A stretch of DNA of 64,000 bases from Aliiglaciecola sp041538045. Lineage in GTDB: Bacteria > Pseudomonadota > Gammaproteobacteria > Enterobacterales > Alteromonadaceae. Below are positions 8,914 to 17,213 of this stretch, piece by piece (the stretch's first letter is position 1; every line of letters starts with the position of its first letter). Location: assembly GCF_041538045.1 (NCBI RefSeq), contig NZ_JBGOSE010000001.1, positions 310,001-374,000 on the forward strand, written 5' to 3'. A program made the position numbers and the translations under genes. The notes under the pieces were generated by a model. That model was given only the letters and a program-made list of their open reading frames with translations, was not told the DNA's origin and did no database searches.

Positions 8914-9930
8914 ATGTCTCGCGCTTTTGATGTTGCTGTTTTAGGGGCAACTGGTTTAGTTGGTCAACACATGATTGAAATTCTTGAACAACGAGGATTT
9001 CCGGTTAATAAATTGTATCCATTGGCGAGCAGTCGCTCTGCGGGTGGTAAAGTGACCTTCAAGGGCAAAGAGATTACCGTATTAGATGCAGATACCTTCG
9101 ATTGGTCTAGCGTTCAACTGGGCTTTTTCTCTGCTGGTGGCAGTGTGTCTGAAATTTTCGCACCGAAAGCGGCAGAAGCGGGTTGTGTCGTTATCGACAA
9201 CACCTCACATTATCGTTACGAACCTGATATTCCATTAGTCGTGCCTGAGGTTAACCCTCACGCTTTAGCCGATTTTAGAAATCGTAATATCATTGCTAAC
9301 CCTAATTGCTCAACTATCCAAATGATGGTGGCTTTAAAGCCGATTCAAGATGCAGTTGGCATTGCGCGTATAAACGTATCAACGTATCAGTCTGTTTCTG
9401 GCGCAGGTAAATCTGCAATGGAAGAGTTGGCTAAACAAACTACAGACTTGTTGAGTGGCAGAGAAATCACTCCTAAAGCCTTTAGCCGCCAAATTGCCTT
9501 TAATGTTATCCCACAAATTGATGTGTTCATGGACAATGACTACACCAAAGAAGAAATGAAAATGGTTTGGGAAACGCAAAAAATAATGGGTGATGATTCT
9601 ATTTTGGTCAACGCTACTGCTGTACGCGTACCGGTATTCTTTGGCCATGGCGAAGCCATCCATTTAGAGACTCATTCACCTTTGGATGCAGAAGATGCTA
9701 AACGATTATTAGCCGATGCCCCTGGCGTTAAGTTGCTAGAGAACTCAGAAGACTTCCCAACTCAAGTTGGTGACGCTAGCGGTCAGGACGAAACGTTTGT
9801 TGGTCGAGTAAGAAATGATATCTCTCATCCAAATGGTTTAAATATGTGGGTCGTGTCTGACAATGTCAGAAAAGGTGCAGCTTTGAACAGTGTTCAAATA
9901 GCAGAAGTACTGGTTCGAGATTACATGTAA
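8914..9930 (+). CDS. asd: aspartate-semialdehyde dehydrogenase (338-aa form)
   Basis: Reduces aspartyl-phosphate to aspartate semialdehyde in lysine, methionine, threonine and diaminopimelate synthesis. The N-terminal NADP motif is VLGATGLVGQHM. The catalytic Cys132 sits in NPNCSTIQ, with Arg238 and the acid/base His245 in RVPVFFGHGEAIH. It occupies the position of E. coli usg between pdxB and truA, but unlike Usg it keeps the catalytic Cys, so it is probably active. It is shorter than E. coli Asd (about 367 residues) and belongs to the other ASADH branch found in Vibrio. It lies 58 bp after pdxB. Confidence 0.92.
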   Translation: MSRAFDVAVLGATGLVGQHMIEILEQRGFPVNKLYPLASSRSAGGKVTFKGKEITVLDADTFDWSSVQLGFFSAGGSVSEIFAPKAAEAGCVVIDNTSHYRYEPDIPLVVPEVNPHALADFRNRNIIANPNCSTIQMMVALKPIQDAVGIARINVSTYQSVSGAGKSAMEELAKQTTDLLSGREITPKAFSRQIAFNVIPQIDVFMDNDYTKEEMKMVWETQKIMGDDSILVNATAVRVPVFFGHGEAIHLETHSPLDAEDAKRLLADAPGVKLLENSEDFPTQVGDASGQDETFVGRVRNDISHPNGLNMWVVSDNVRKGAALNSVQIAEVLVRDYM

Positions 9931-9946
9931 GAATAGGTTTATGCTT

Positions 9947-9979
9947 AAAAGGTCGGACTCTTGTCTGGCCTTTTTTTTG
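9947..9979 (+). terminator. asd terminator
   Basis: AAAAGGTC pairs with GGCCTTTT (one T-G pair) across a short loop and runs into eight T residues. It separates pdxB-asd from fimV. Confidence 0.8.
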
Positions 9980-10334
9980 ATTTATTTTTAGTAATTTACA
10001 CCTATGCCGATAACTAAATATAACATTATATATTAATCACCAGTTGACGTTTTTAATCGATTAAAAACAGCTATATGATGCTTAATGTTCTATCTATGTA
10101 GATCATCGTTGTTATGTGGTTTATATTTGTGGTAATTGATACTGATTAAAGACATTGGTATGGAATGAGTTTTGCTTATTCCTCATATTATGATTCTCTA
10201 CGATAGCTTAACACCCATAGGTGCAAGTTAGCGGTTATTAGTTAGAGACGGATTTTTAATACTAATTTTTATGGAATTGGTCACACCTTTGTGAGCAAAA
10301 AATAATAATTATTACAGGGCGACGACTTAATTAT
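9979..10334. other. intergenic region upstream of fimV with a 20-bp palindrome
   Basis: No gene is recognised. The region is AT-rich and contains a perfect palindrome, GTTTTTAATCGATTAAAAAC, at 10049-10068, about 270 bp before fimV. It could be a protein-binding site or a cruciform-prone spot; there is no T tract to make it a terminator. Confidence 0.4.
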
Positions 10335-13300
10335 ATGAATGTGCGACAGGTAGCGTTTTTACTATTTGCCAGCGTAGGACTTTTGTCTATTAGCGCCACT
10401 ATTGATGCTCAACAATTACAAATTAGAGGGTCTAAAAGTAATACGGCTGAGCTTTCAGGCAGTACCTATGGTCCAGTGGTTCCAGAAGATACGCTATGGC
10501 GAATAGCCAGCAAATACCGTCAGAACAAAACCCTTTCTGTTTATCAGGTGATGCAGGCTATATACCAACTCAACCCTGACGCCTTTGAAGATCAAAATTT
10601 TAATCATTTAGTTGATGGCAGTATTCTGAAGCTTCCTTCAGAACGTTATGTTGCTAGAATCGATCCTAAAGCTGCACAGATGAAAGCGGAACAAGATGAT
10701 AATGCTTGGCGAGCGTTCACAAAAGGTGAAACTCAGCAAGTTATCGTAAAAACTTCCCAAGAAGCAGCGAGTAAAAATGATCTAACAGAAACCAAGCAAG
10801 TCATTGAAGAAAAACTAAGTGCCCTTGATGCGGAACAAAATCGCCAGTTCACGGCAATTCGGCAGCAATTTGCCGAGTCAATCGAAAGTGTACAAACACT
10901 GCTCAATGAAAATCGTAAGTTAGTTGACCGTTTAGATACCGTTGACACTGAAATTAGTAGTTTACGCGGACGCGTTGATGAAGAGTTGCAAGTGCAAATG
11001 GACCAAATGTTGGCACTGCAAAACGAATTATTATCTATCTCTCGAGAGGCAGAAAGCCAGCGCAAAGCTGAGATGGAAAAGAGTGGTTTTGCATGGTTGA
11101 CCGATCCATTATTTCTTATCCTTTTATCTGTATTGTTAACCATTAGTTTGCTTGGTGCATTTGCTATGTGGCTAATTCGCCGTAAGCGCCCTGAAGCTGA
11201 AAGCGAAGCTATACTTGACGAAAATCACGCCGCTATTTTAGAGCAAAGTGATGAAATGGATGATCTGGCTGATGCATTAACCAACGAGTTAAGCGAAGAG
11301 TTAGAAGATAGTGATGATGATTTATTTGGAGATGACGATCTCCTCGATGATGTATTGTCAGAAGAACTAGAAGAGTCATTAGATGCTAATAGTGATGAAA
11401 ACTTTGAAGCCTTTGATGATTTAGATGACGACAGTTTAGACCCAGTTATTGAAGAATCCACAGCTGACGCAGCAAAAGATGACGGTGGTCTGGAAGATGA
11501 TCTCGATAACCTGTTTGATGAAGATGAGTTACTCGCAGACATTGGCGATGAGTTAGGTGATGCCGATGCTGAATTAGACCCATTAACAGAACAAAACGAT
11601 TCCCAAGAATTAGAAAAAGATGATTTAGATTTGTCTGAATCGAATCCAGATGAAATCGATAATGATGAAACTGATGAATTAGGCGAATTACCTGATTTAG
11701 ATATTGATATCCCTGAAGATAAAGCTGACAAAAGTGAGCCTACGACTGACGATTCAGATGTTTCAACTGAGTTACCTGCAGCGGTAATCACGCCCCCTGC
11801 TATTGATGATGAACCCGACAAACCTGAAATAAGTATCGACGAATTACTTGAGCAACCTCTTTCAGAAGAAGATGAAGACTCTATTATTTCTGATAATTCA
11901 GATGTAATGGATGAGGAAATGCTCCAGAGTATCGATAAGGAAATTCATCAGCAAAATGCCCAACTCGATAATATTACCGATGAATTGCTTAATGAAATAG
12001 AGCAATTGGAACAAATGGGTGGAATGCTCGAAGAAGAGACTGAATCAATAGAAGAACCTGATCCCACGGAAAGCCAGATGGGAATTCAGGAATTAGATTC
12101 GTTATCAGAAAACCTTGACGAAGACGATGTTATCGCTGATTTAAGCGATGATAGCGTTGAAGAATTAGATATTGCCGATGAGCCTGTCGATACCATCGAC
12201 GATGTAGGTACTGACTCGTCGATTAATACACAAAATGCTGAGCAGCCTTCAGAAGTTGAAGACAACGATAAAGTAGATGCTGACGATATTGACGATTTGC
12301 TAAATCAACAGAGCGTTGAGGATAGCAGTGTGGAATCTTTATCAGCGGATGAACTCTTGGCTGAGCTTGAAAGTGATAAGCAAACACAAACAGACGAATT
12401 AGCAGCCCTTGACTCTTCTTTATCTGTGGATTCCGAAGATCAACAATCTAAATCAGAAGAGCCCACTGTTGACGAGATTAAAGACACAACAGAACAGCCC
12501 ACTGCTGACGAGGTTCAAGACACAGTAGAACAGCCCGCTGTTGACGAGGTTCAAGACACAGCAGAACAGCCCACTGCTGACGAGGTTCAAGACACAGCAG
12601 AACAGCCCGCTGTTGATGAGGTTCAAGACACAGCAGAAGAGCCCGCTGTTGACGAGGTTCAAGACACAGCAGAACAGCCCACTGTTGACGAGGTTCAAGA
12701 CTCAGCGGAACAGCCCGCTGTTGACGAGGTTCAAGACACAGCAGAACAGCCCACTGTTGACGAGGTTCAAGACTCAGCGGAACAGCCCGCTGTTGACGAG
12801 GTTCAAGACATAGCAGAACAGCCCACTGTTGATGAGGTTCAAGACACAGCAGAACAGCCCACTGTTGACGAGGTTCAAGACTCAGCGGAACAGCCCGCTG
12901 TTGACGAGGTTCAAGACTCAGCGGAACAGCCCGCTGTTGACGAGACTCAAGACACAGCAGAACAGCCCGCTGTTGATGAGGTTCAAGACATAGCAGAAGA
13001 ACCGGCTGTTGATGAGGTTCAAGACATAGCAGAAGAACCAGCTGTTGACGAGGTTCAAGATACAGCAGATCCCTTAGAGGCTAAGAAAGATTTACCCACA
13101 GAGACACGCTCTGAAAACGACACTACATCATTAGATAGTGATGAAATTGAGGATCTTGATAAAGCATTAGATGACTTTGAACAAGAGGTTGTGTCAGAAG
13201 CAACGAGCTTTGATGTTGAGTTAGATGGTGACAATCTAGCGCTGCCCAGCGAAGACTTGGATGAAATGCAATTAGAGCAAATTATTCCCATCGAGCATGA

Positions 13301-14072
13301 AGACGATATTGAAAAAGTCCTTTCTGATTTTGACGAAAAAATACCCAGTATCGATGATATAGATAGTTTATCCACTGACGATTCTGATGGTTTTGATGAT
13401 GCCGATTTAGATGAAGCACTGAGAGCTTTCGATGAAGATTATTTAGCTGATCAAGATAGCGATACTGCAGAAAAATCAGCTGAAAAGTCAGAAAACGTCG
13501 AATTAGATGATCTGCCAGGATTAGGTGACTGGTTGTCGTCTGAAGAAGCCGCCGAAACCAACTCCTTAGATGAGCTTGAAAATACGAGCTTTGATGAGTT
13601 GCTTGATAGCATAGATGCCACTGAAGATAACAGCGAAGAAGTCGGCTCAATAGATGATAAAGATGCACTATCTAACATAGATAGTGGGTTAGATTTTGAT
13701 GCATTGTTAAACGATGTGGATACTCCATCAACTCAGCATGCAACATCTGAAGCTGCCACTGAGCAAAAATCTGAAGAAGACTTTTTAGACGTTGATGATT
13801 TAATTAAAGAGAGTATCGAAGCTGAAGGAAGCCTTGATATTGATAAAGAGTTAAATCTTGCAGCAGCATTTGAATCCTATGAAGGTTTTGGTGAGGCTGA
13901 TGAGGTAGATGTGGATTCAGATAACGGCATAGGCGCTAAGTTGGATTTAGCACAGGCATATATTGAAACAGATGATATTGAGTCAGCCAAAGAACTACTC
14001 GAAGAAGTATTACAAAATGGCGATGATACACAGCAAGAAGAAGCGAAAGAATTGCTGAAAAAGCTTGCTTAA
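10335..14072 (+). CDS. fimV: FimV/HubP-family polar protein with LysM domain
   Basis: A 1245-residue inner-membrane hub protein. FimV/HubP organises the cell pole (pili, flagellum, chemotaxis, chromosome origin) in Pseudomonas and Vibrio. Residues 1-25 are a signal sequence. A periplasmic LysM-like segment (VVPEDTLWRIASKYRQ...GSILKLPS) spans roughly 46-98, followed by a coiled coil around 150-240. One membrane segment lies at about 253-283, followed by a long very acidic Asp/Glu/Leu-rich cytoplasmic region. The C-terminus carries the conserved FimV TPR-like motif KLDLAQAYIETDDIESAKELLEEV. The acidic part contains 17 copies of a 12-residue repeat (12456-13067). The ribosome site is weak (AGGG about 16 bp upstream). 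It sits between asd and truA, as FimV does in many gammaproteobacteria. Confidence 0.93.
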   Translation: MNVRQVAFLLFASVGLLSISATIDAQQLQIRGSKSNTAELSGSTYGPVVPEDTLWRIASKYRQNKTLSVYQVMQAIYQLNPDAFEDQNFNHLVDGSILKLPSERYVARIDPKAAQMKAEQDDNAWRAFTKGETQQVIVKTSQEAASKNDLTETKQVIEEKLSALDAEQNRQFTAIRQQFAESIESVQTLLNENRKLVDRLDTVDTEISSLRGRVDEELQVQMDQMLALQNELLSISREAESQRKAEMEKSGFAWLTDPLFLILLSVLLTISLLGAFAMWLIRRKRPEAESEAILDENHAAILEQSDEMDDLADALTNELSEELEDSDDDLFGDDDLLDDVLSEELEESLDANSDENFEAFDDLDDDSLDPVIEESTADAAKDDGGLEDDLDNLFDEDELLADIGDELGDADAELDPLTEQNDSQELEKDDLDLSESNPDEIDNDETDELGELPDLDIDIPEDKADKSEPTTDDSDVSTELPAAVITPPAIDDEPDKPEISIDELLEQPLSEEDEDSIISDNSDVMDEEMLQSIDKEIHQQNAQLDNITDELLNEIEQLEQMGGMLEEETESIEEPDPTESQMGIQELDSLSENLDEDDVIADLSDDSVEELDIADEPVDTIDDVGTDSSINTQNAEQPSEVEDNDKVDADDIDDLLNQQSVEDSSVESLSADELLAELESDKQTQTDELAALDSSLSVDSEDQQSKSEEPTVDEIKDTTEQPTADEVQDTVEQPAVDEVQDTAEQPTADEVQDTAEQPAVDEVQDTAEEPAVDEVQDTAEQPTVDEVQDSAEQPAVDEVQDTAEQPTVDEVQDSAEQPAVDEVQDIAEQPTVDEVQDTAEQPTVDEVQDSAEQPAVDEVQDSAEQPAVDETQDTAEQPAVDEVQDIAEEPAVDEVQDIAEEPAVDEVQDTADPLEAKKDLPTETRSENDTTSLDSDEIEDLDKALDDFEQEVVSEATSFDVELDGDNLALPSEDLDEMQLEQIIPIEHEDDIEKVLSDFDEKIPSIDDIDSLSTDDSDGFDDADLDEALRAFDEDYLADQDSDTAEKSAEKSENVELDDLPGLGDWLSSEEAAETNSLDELENTSFDELLDSIDATEDNSEEVGSIDDKDALSNIDSGLDFDALLNDVDTPSTQHATSEAATEQKSEEDFLDVDDLIKESIEAEGSLDIDKELNLAAAFESYEGFGEADEVDVDSDNGIGAKLDLAQAYIETDDIESAKELLEEVLQNGDDTQQEEAKELLKKLA
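12456..13067 (+). repeat. 17 tandem 36-bp units inside fimV
   Basis: The coding strand repeats a 36-bp unit 17 times in frame, encoding variants of EQPAVDEVQDTA. Alternatives at fixed positions are E/Q at 2, A/T at 4, A/V at 5 and T/S/I at 11. The two outer copies on the left are the most diverged (EEPTVDEIKDTT). The repeats leave open frames on other strands; these are artefacts. High similarity between units suggests recent expansion and likely length variation between strains. Confidence 0.95.
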
Positions 14073-14093
14073 AGACTTCTCAATGTGAATTAT

Positions 14094-14127
14094 TTGGGTT
14101 GAGTTACAACTCAGTCTGGCTTTTTTA
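14094..14127 (+). terminator. possible fimV terminator
   Basis: An imperfect hairpin around TGAGTTACAACTCA is followed by GTCTGGC and six T residues, 20-50 bp after the fimV stop. The stem is separated from the T tract, so it is only a candidate. Confidence 0.35.
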
Positions 14128-14156
14128 TGAAAAGTGGATATTCGTCCACTGAAGAA

Positions 14157-14530
14157 TTACCTATCTAAAGGACTGGACGTTCCAGCAGAATGCTGGCATT
14201 GGTTCGTTGAGGGGAACAAATATTGCCATTTGAACTCTTTAATCGCAAAGGGATAATTTCTTGCTAGCCCAGCAGGCAAACTTGTTTCACCGACCCCTTC
14301 GGTGATGTCCTTTTGCTGAATTTGTCGAGCTGCATCAATTTGAGTCCTTAGGGATATTGTTAGATTGTTTGGTAATATCGTGACTCTATCGTTACCGTTT
14401 GTTCCTCTGAATACAAAAATACGATTGAGCACAGTGTCAAGTTTTGTGTTGATGAGATGACATGCCTGTCAACGGCTAGATGAGTGAGCAACGCAGTAAC
14501 CCCTTGTTCACCCATATCTTTGGGGGGCGT
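14157..14530 (-). pseudogene. integron integrase IntI, internally deleted remnant
   Basis: Read on the minus strand. The upstream part (about 14530-14430) encodes PPKDMGEQGVTALLTHLAVDRHV..STQNLTLCSI, matching the N-terminal core-binding domain of integron integrases. The part at 14157-14432 encodes RGTNGNDRVTILPNNL, then RQIQQKDITEGVGETSLPAGLARNYP and FKWQYLFPS, the mid-catalytic region of IntI. It then jumps to SPLDR, the very C-terminus. The segment with the HxLRHS box and the catalytic tyrosine is missing, as is the stretch between the N-terminal and central parts. The protein would be inactive. Orientation away from the cassette genes fits an integron. Confidence 0.72.
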
Positions 14531-14917
14531 TTTTAATTAAAAACAATGAATCTCTTTATTCATAAAAGATAGCTTTTCTCAGTCTGAATAGAACTATGCT
14601 TCGTCCTCATTATTTTAGGTATATCTTCAAAAAATAGGATTTATACCATTATAAAATCGTTTGAAATGCTCTGTAGCCTATACTAAGTATGATTTTGGGT
14701 GCAGTTTTGGGTTTGTAATTACTGAGAGTTCTCAATAACACGCCGAATTTCTGATGGTAAAACACATAATATTTAAAGTAAGCTACCGATATAAGTAAAA
14801 GAATTGTGGCGGCCAATGGTGAAAGTGGATGCGTGTTACTGTGAGGCATACATATAAGATGTTGTGTGTTTAAGTGGTTTATCAATAATAGTATTTAATA
14901 TGATATAAGGACGTAAA
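14531..14917. other. 387-bp non-coding stretch between intI remnant and first cassette
   Basis: This is where attI would be expected, but no clear attI core or promoter was recognised. A 78-codon minus-strand frame (14649-14885) has one hydrophobic segment but no ribosome site or family that I recognise; I do not call it a gene. AAGGACG (14909-14914 region) just upstream of 14918 is the ribosome site of the next gene. Confidence 0.4.
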
Positions 14918-15379
14918 ATGAGAACAATCGGGAATTTAATTTGGTTTATCTTTGGTGGAATAATTATGGGATTAGCTTGGTGCTTTTTTGGGCTTTTAGC
15001 TTTTCTTAGTATTGTAGGCATTCCTTGGGGGAGATCTTGTTTTGTTATGGCTGGTTTTTCATTTTTTCCTTTTGGTAAAGAAGCGATAGCTCGTGATGAA
15101 CTAACACAATCCCAAGATATTGGAACTGGTGGTTTGGGAATGCTAGGTAATGTTATTTGGTTCATTTTTGCAGGTTTTTGGTTAGCACTGGGGCATGTCT
15201 TCTCAGCTATAGCTTGTTTTATAACTATTATAGGTATTCCATTTGCATTACAGCATTTAAAACTTGCAGGTATTTCAATTGCGCCTGTCGGTAAAACTGT
15301 CGTAACTAAAGAGGTTGCAGCGGCAGCTCGTAATGCAAATGCAGAAGTCGAAGTGGCAAACCTAAGGTCAAATACTTAA
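14918..15379 (+). CDS. YccF-family small membrane protein (first cassette)
   Basis: A 153-residue protein with two similar halves, each with NxIWFIF...G......IxGIPxxxxxxxxAGxSxxPxGK, the duplicated YccF domain. About four membrane segments are expected (residues 4-30, 75-110). Function of the family is not established. An ATATAAGGACGTAAA ribosome site precedes ATG 14918. The TAA stop lies inside a perfect inverse core ACTTAAC (15374-15380), as in integron cassettes. The C-terminal extension VTKEVAAAARNANAEVEV is hydrophilic. Confidence 0.88.
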   Translation: MRTIGNLIWFIFGGIIMGLAWCFFGLLAFLSIVGIPWGRSCFVMAGFSFFPFGKEAIARDELTQSQDIGTGGLGMLGNVIWFIFAGFWLALGHVFSAIACFITIIGIPFALQHLKLAGISIAPVGKTVVTKEVAAAARNANAEVEVANLRSNT

Positions 15380-15380
15380 C
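15374..15380 (+). other. attC inverse core site (ACTTAAC)
   Basis: ACTTAAC fits RYYYAAC exactly and overlaps the stop of the YccF gene. The matching 3' core is probably GTTAAGC at 16141-16147, now 760 bp away with the IS3 remnant in between. Confidence 0.5.
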
Positions 15381-15519
15381 AAGTCATTAGAGCAGGAAAA
15401 TGCTCTACTAAAAAGTGGTATCGGTATCTGGTGGAAGTACATCAGAGCGATTTGGATTCACCCAAAGGAGCAGACAAGTCTTAGGTGTCAAATACCTATG
15501 TTAATGGCTTAACGTATCG

Positions 15520-16027
15520 CGCTGTGGTTACTATGCTTGGCGCAAACGCTCATTAACCACTCGCACAGCTTCGGATGATGAACAACTGGTGAAAAATGCG
15601 TAGCGTGTTTGATGATAAAAAACGGTTTACGAGCTAGTGCTTTAAAGACTTACAGCAAGCCTGCTAAGGTGAAGCTCTTTTATAAACAAATAGAAGACAA
15701 ACGCAAAGGCATCGTTAAAGCGACTGACATCAACCAACAATGGTCAGGTGACATCACCTACTTGAAAGTTGGTTCTTATTTGCATTACTTAGCTTGTCAC
15801 AACATCAAAACTAGAATGAATCGGCCAGATTGTTGCACTGACAATGCTGAAATTGAGTTATTCTTTCATTCATTAAAAGCAGATTTAATAAGAGAAAACA
15901 AATTTAAAACCAGCAGTAGTCTGCGCTCTAAACTGCTAGGATTTTAAATTATTTCAATAATAGGCCGCGCTTGCATTGGAGCTTAGGATATAAAACGCTT
16001 GCAGAGTTCGAGTTAGCAGTAACTTGA
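15520..16027 (+). pseudogene. IS3-family transposase (OrfB) remnant with frameshifts and deletions
   Basis: Pieces of an IS3-type integrase-core transposase occur in three frames. The first is RCGYYAWRKRSLTTRTASDDEQLVKNA (15520-15600). The second is KNGLRASALKTYSKPAKVK...DKRKGIVKATDINQQWSGDITYLKVGSYLHYLA, directly joined to CTDNAEIELFFHSLKADLIRENKFKT (15609-15945). The third is NYFNNRPRLHWSLGYKTLAEFELAVT ending at 16027. The central catalytic part with the second Asp of DDE is deleted and the frames are broken, so it is dead. The terminal inverted repeats were not resolved; TGTCTATTTTATCGGG near 16040 may be the right end. Confidence 0.85.
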
Positions 16028-16140
16028 ATGGTGGATGGTGTCTATTTTATCGGGTTAATATCACCCATCACTTGGTTCCCTATTATTGCCGGAAAACAAC
16101 TATTAATAGCTTCTTAATTGGCTTTTTTGTGAACTCTGGC

Positions 16141-16147
16141 GTTAAGC
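16141..16147 (+). other. attC core site (GTTAAGC)
   Basis: GTTAAGC fits the integron core GTTRRRY exactly and sits 12 bp before the start of the next cassette gene, as expected for a cassette junction. It is preceded by CTGGC, giving a GGCGTTAAGCC context. Confidence 0.5.
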
Positions 16148-16158
16148 CAAAGGGAAGT

Positions 16159-16605
16159 ATGTAGTTTGTATTCAAGCCGAATGATGGCGTTGGCATAATT
16201 AAGCTTGGGATAGTGAGAGAAATAGAGCAAATAAAAGAATTACTTGTACAATATTTCTCATCATCGGAAAAACAATAGACTTCTATTTGATAATTCTCGC
16301 CAAATTGAATTTGTAAATGAGTTAGTAGATTTTATTTGTATTGTAAATCTCAAAATAACGCTTTTAGAGTGTCATATGAAAATATTGATGTTTTTGACGT
16401 AGACGGTGTAAATTTGTTTCATGCTATTGCTGTGAATGAATCTAAAAGTCACATGTTTAATGAATTTGAGTATGTTTTTCCAGATCAAATTATTACGCTT
16501 TGGGAAATGGAAGAACAATACGATTATTTAGGCAACCATAAACTTAAGGTTTGCGCGCAAGTTGGTATTGGAACAAAGTCGTACTTTCATGTAGTAAATG
16601 GCTAA
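16159..16605 (+). pseudogene. broken cassette gene, unknown product
   Basis: After AAGGGAAGT comes ATG immediately followed by TAG. The same frame then reads FVFKPNDGVGIIKLGIVREI...YFSSSEKQ until another stop. A shift gives LLFDNSRQIEFVNELVDFI, and a further shift gives YCKSQNNAFRVSYENIDVF...KVCAQVGIGTKSYFHVVNG, ending at 16605. Read through the shifts this is a coherent small soluble protein of about 145 residues. The last 89 codons (from TTG 16336) form an open frame but lack a ribosome site. I do not recognise the family. Confidence 0.55.
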
Positions 16606-16716
16606 CAACAGCCACTAACGCTCTCGCTTCGCTGGTTGGAACAGTAATACTATGGTTCTTGTTGCTTCGTCCTAATTTTAGCCTAGGTATTGCAGCTCCT
16701 TTGTGGGCGGTAAGGG
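16600..16716 (+). other. attC-like site after the broken cassette
   Basis: GGCTAAC (16600-16606, containing the TAA stop) resembles the inverse core. The 3' end GCTCCTTTGTGGGCGGTAAGGGC resembles a degraded attC end (CCCCTTTGTGGGGCGTTAGGC type), with its core at about 16710-16716. The spacing of about 115 bp is within the known attC range. Neither core is perfect, suggesting decay. Confidence 0.45.
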
Positions 16717-16745
16717 CCTAGTAAAGTGTGCCAAGGAGTTTAACT

Positions 16746-17075
16746 ATGCCAATAGCTAATTGCGTAATCTCACAGGAATGCTCCCAAAGTGCAGGAAGTC
16801 TTATTGCGCTCTGGGCTCAAGAGTCGGAAATATCACCGCAGCATATGACTATTAATATAATTACCAGCAGCGAGCAGTTAGGAAGTAAATATAAAATAAT
16901 GGCTAACTTGGCGCTTCCATCAATGTGGTCTACTTCTGATATTTCATTGCTTCAGATTGGTCTAGCTAAAGCACTATCTAAACATTTTTCTGTTACCATA
17001 AATGAAGTTCACGTTATCACCAATATTATAACGTCAGGTATGGTTGTTGAATCTGGGCAAGAAATTAAATGGTAA
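16746..17075 (+). CDS. small cassette protein, possibly tautomerase superfamily
   Basis: A 109-residue protein starting MPIANCVI; ATG 16746 has an excellent AAGGAG site 7 bp upstream, so the GTG at 16728 is not used. Met-Pro at the N-terminus followed by strand, helix (SLIALWAQES), strand (HMTINIITSS) and a second strand-helix-strand (SLLQIGLAKALSKHFSVTINEVHVITNII) resembles the beta-alpha-beta unit pair of 4-oxalocrotonate tautomerase/MIF proteins, which use Pro1. That is inference from pattern only. Lying between attC-like sites, it is probably an integron cassette. Confidence 0.7.
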   Translation: MPIANCVISQECSQSAGSLIALWAQESEISPQHMTINIITSSEQLGSKYKIMANLALPSMWSTSDISLLQIGLAKALSKHFSVTINEVHVITNIITSGMVVESGQEIKW

Positions 17076-17084
17076 TTAAAGATT

Positions 17085-17197
17085 GCATAGCAAGCGCATT
17101 TACTCGTTTGCAAGTTCACTGGGACAGTAACCGTTGGGTACTGTCCCTTCGCTTTAAGTTTTGCCCGTGTAATACTGCCCGTTATGCGGGTATTATG
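17085..17197 (+). other. attC-like site with strong imperfect palindrome
   Basis: The 5' end GCATAGCAAGCGC and 3' end GCCCGTTATGCGGGTATTATG have the look of a Vibrio/Pseudoalteromonas-type attC (CCCGTTATGCGGGCGTTA). Inside is a perfect 9-bp inverted repeat, GGGACAGTA (17121-17129) with TACTGTCCC (17139-17147). Total length is about 113 bp. It starts 10 bp after the stop of the preceding gene. Confidence 0.6.
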
Positions 17198-17213
17198 TAC
17201 TGAGGGGATAGTT

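Noticed and set aside
11225..11821. Minus-strand 198-codon Ser-rich open frame inside fimV
   Set aside because: It is the antisense of Asp/Glu-rich codons (GAT/GAA give ATC/TTC and TCA/TCT in other frames); no start signal or family.
12453..12813. Repeat-encoded open frames on both strands and a CRISPR-like look of the 36-bp array
   Set aside because: Units are contiguous without variable spacers and are in frame with fimV; the other frames are stop-free only because the unit is.
14649..14885. Minus-strand 78-codon frame with one hydrophobic stretch
   Set aside because: No ribosome site, no recognisable family, lies in the expected attI region.
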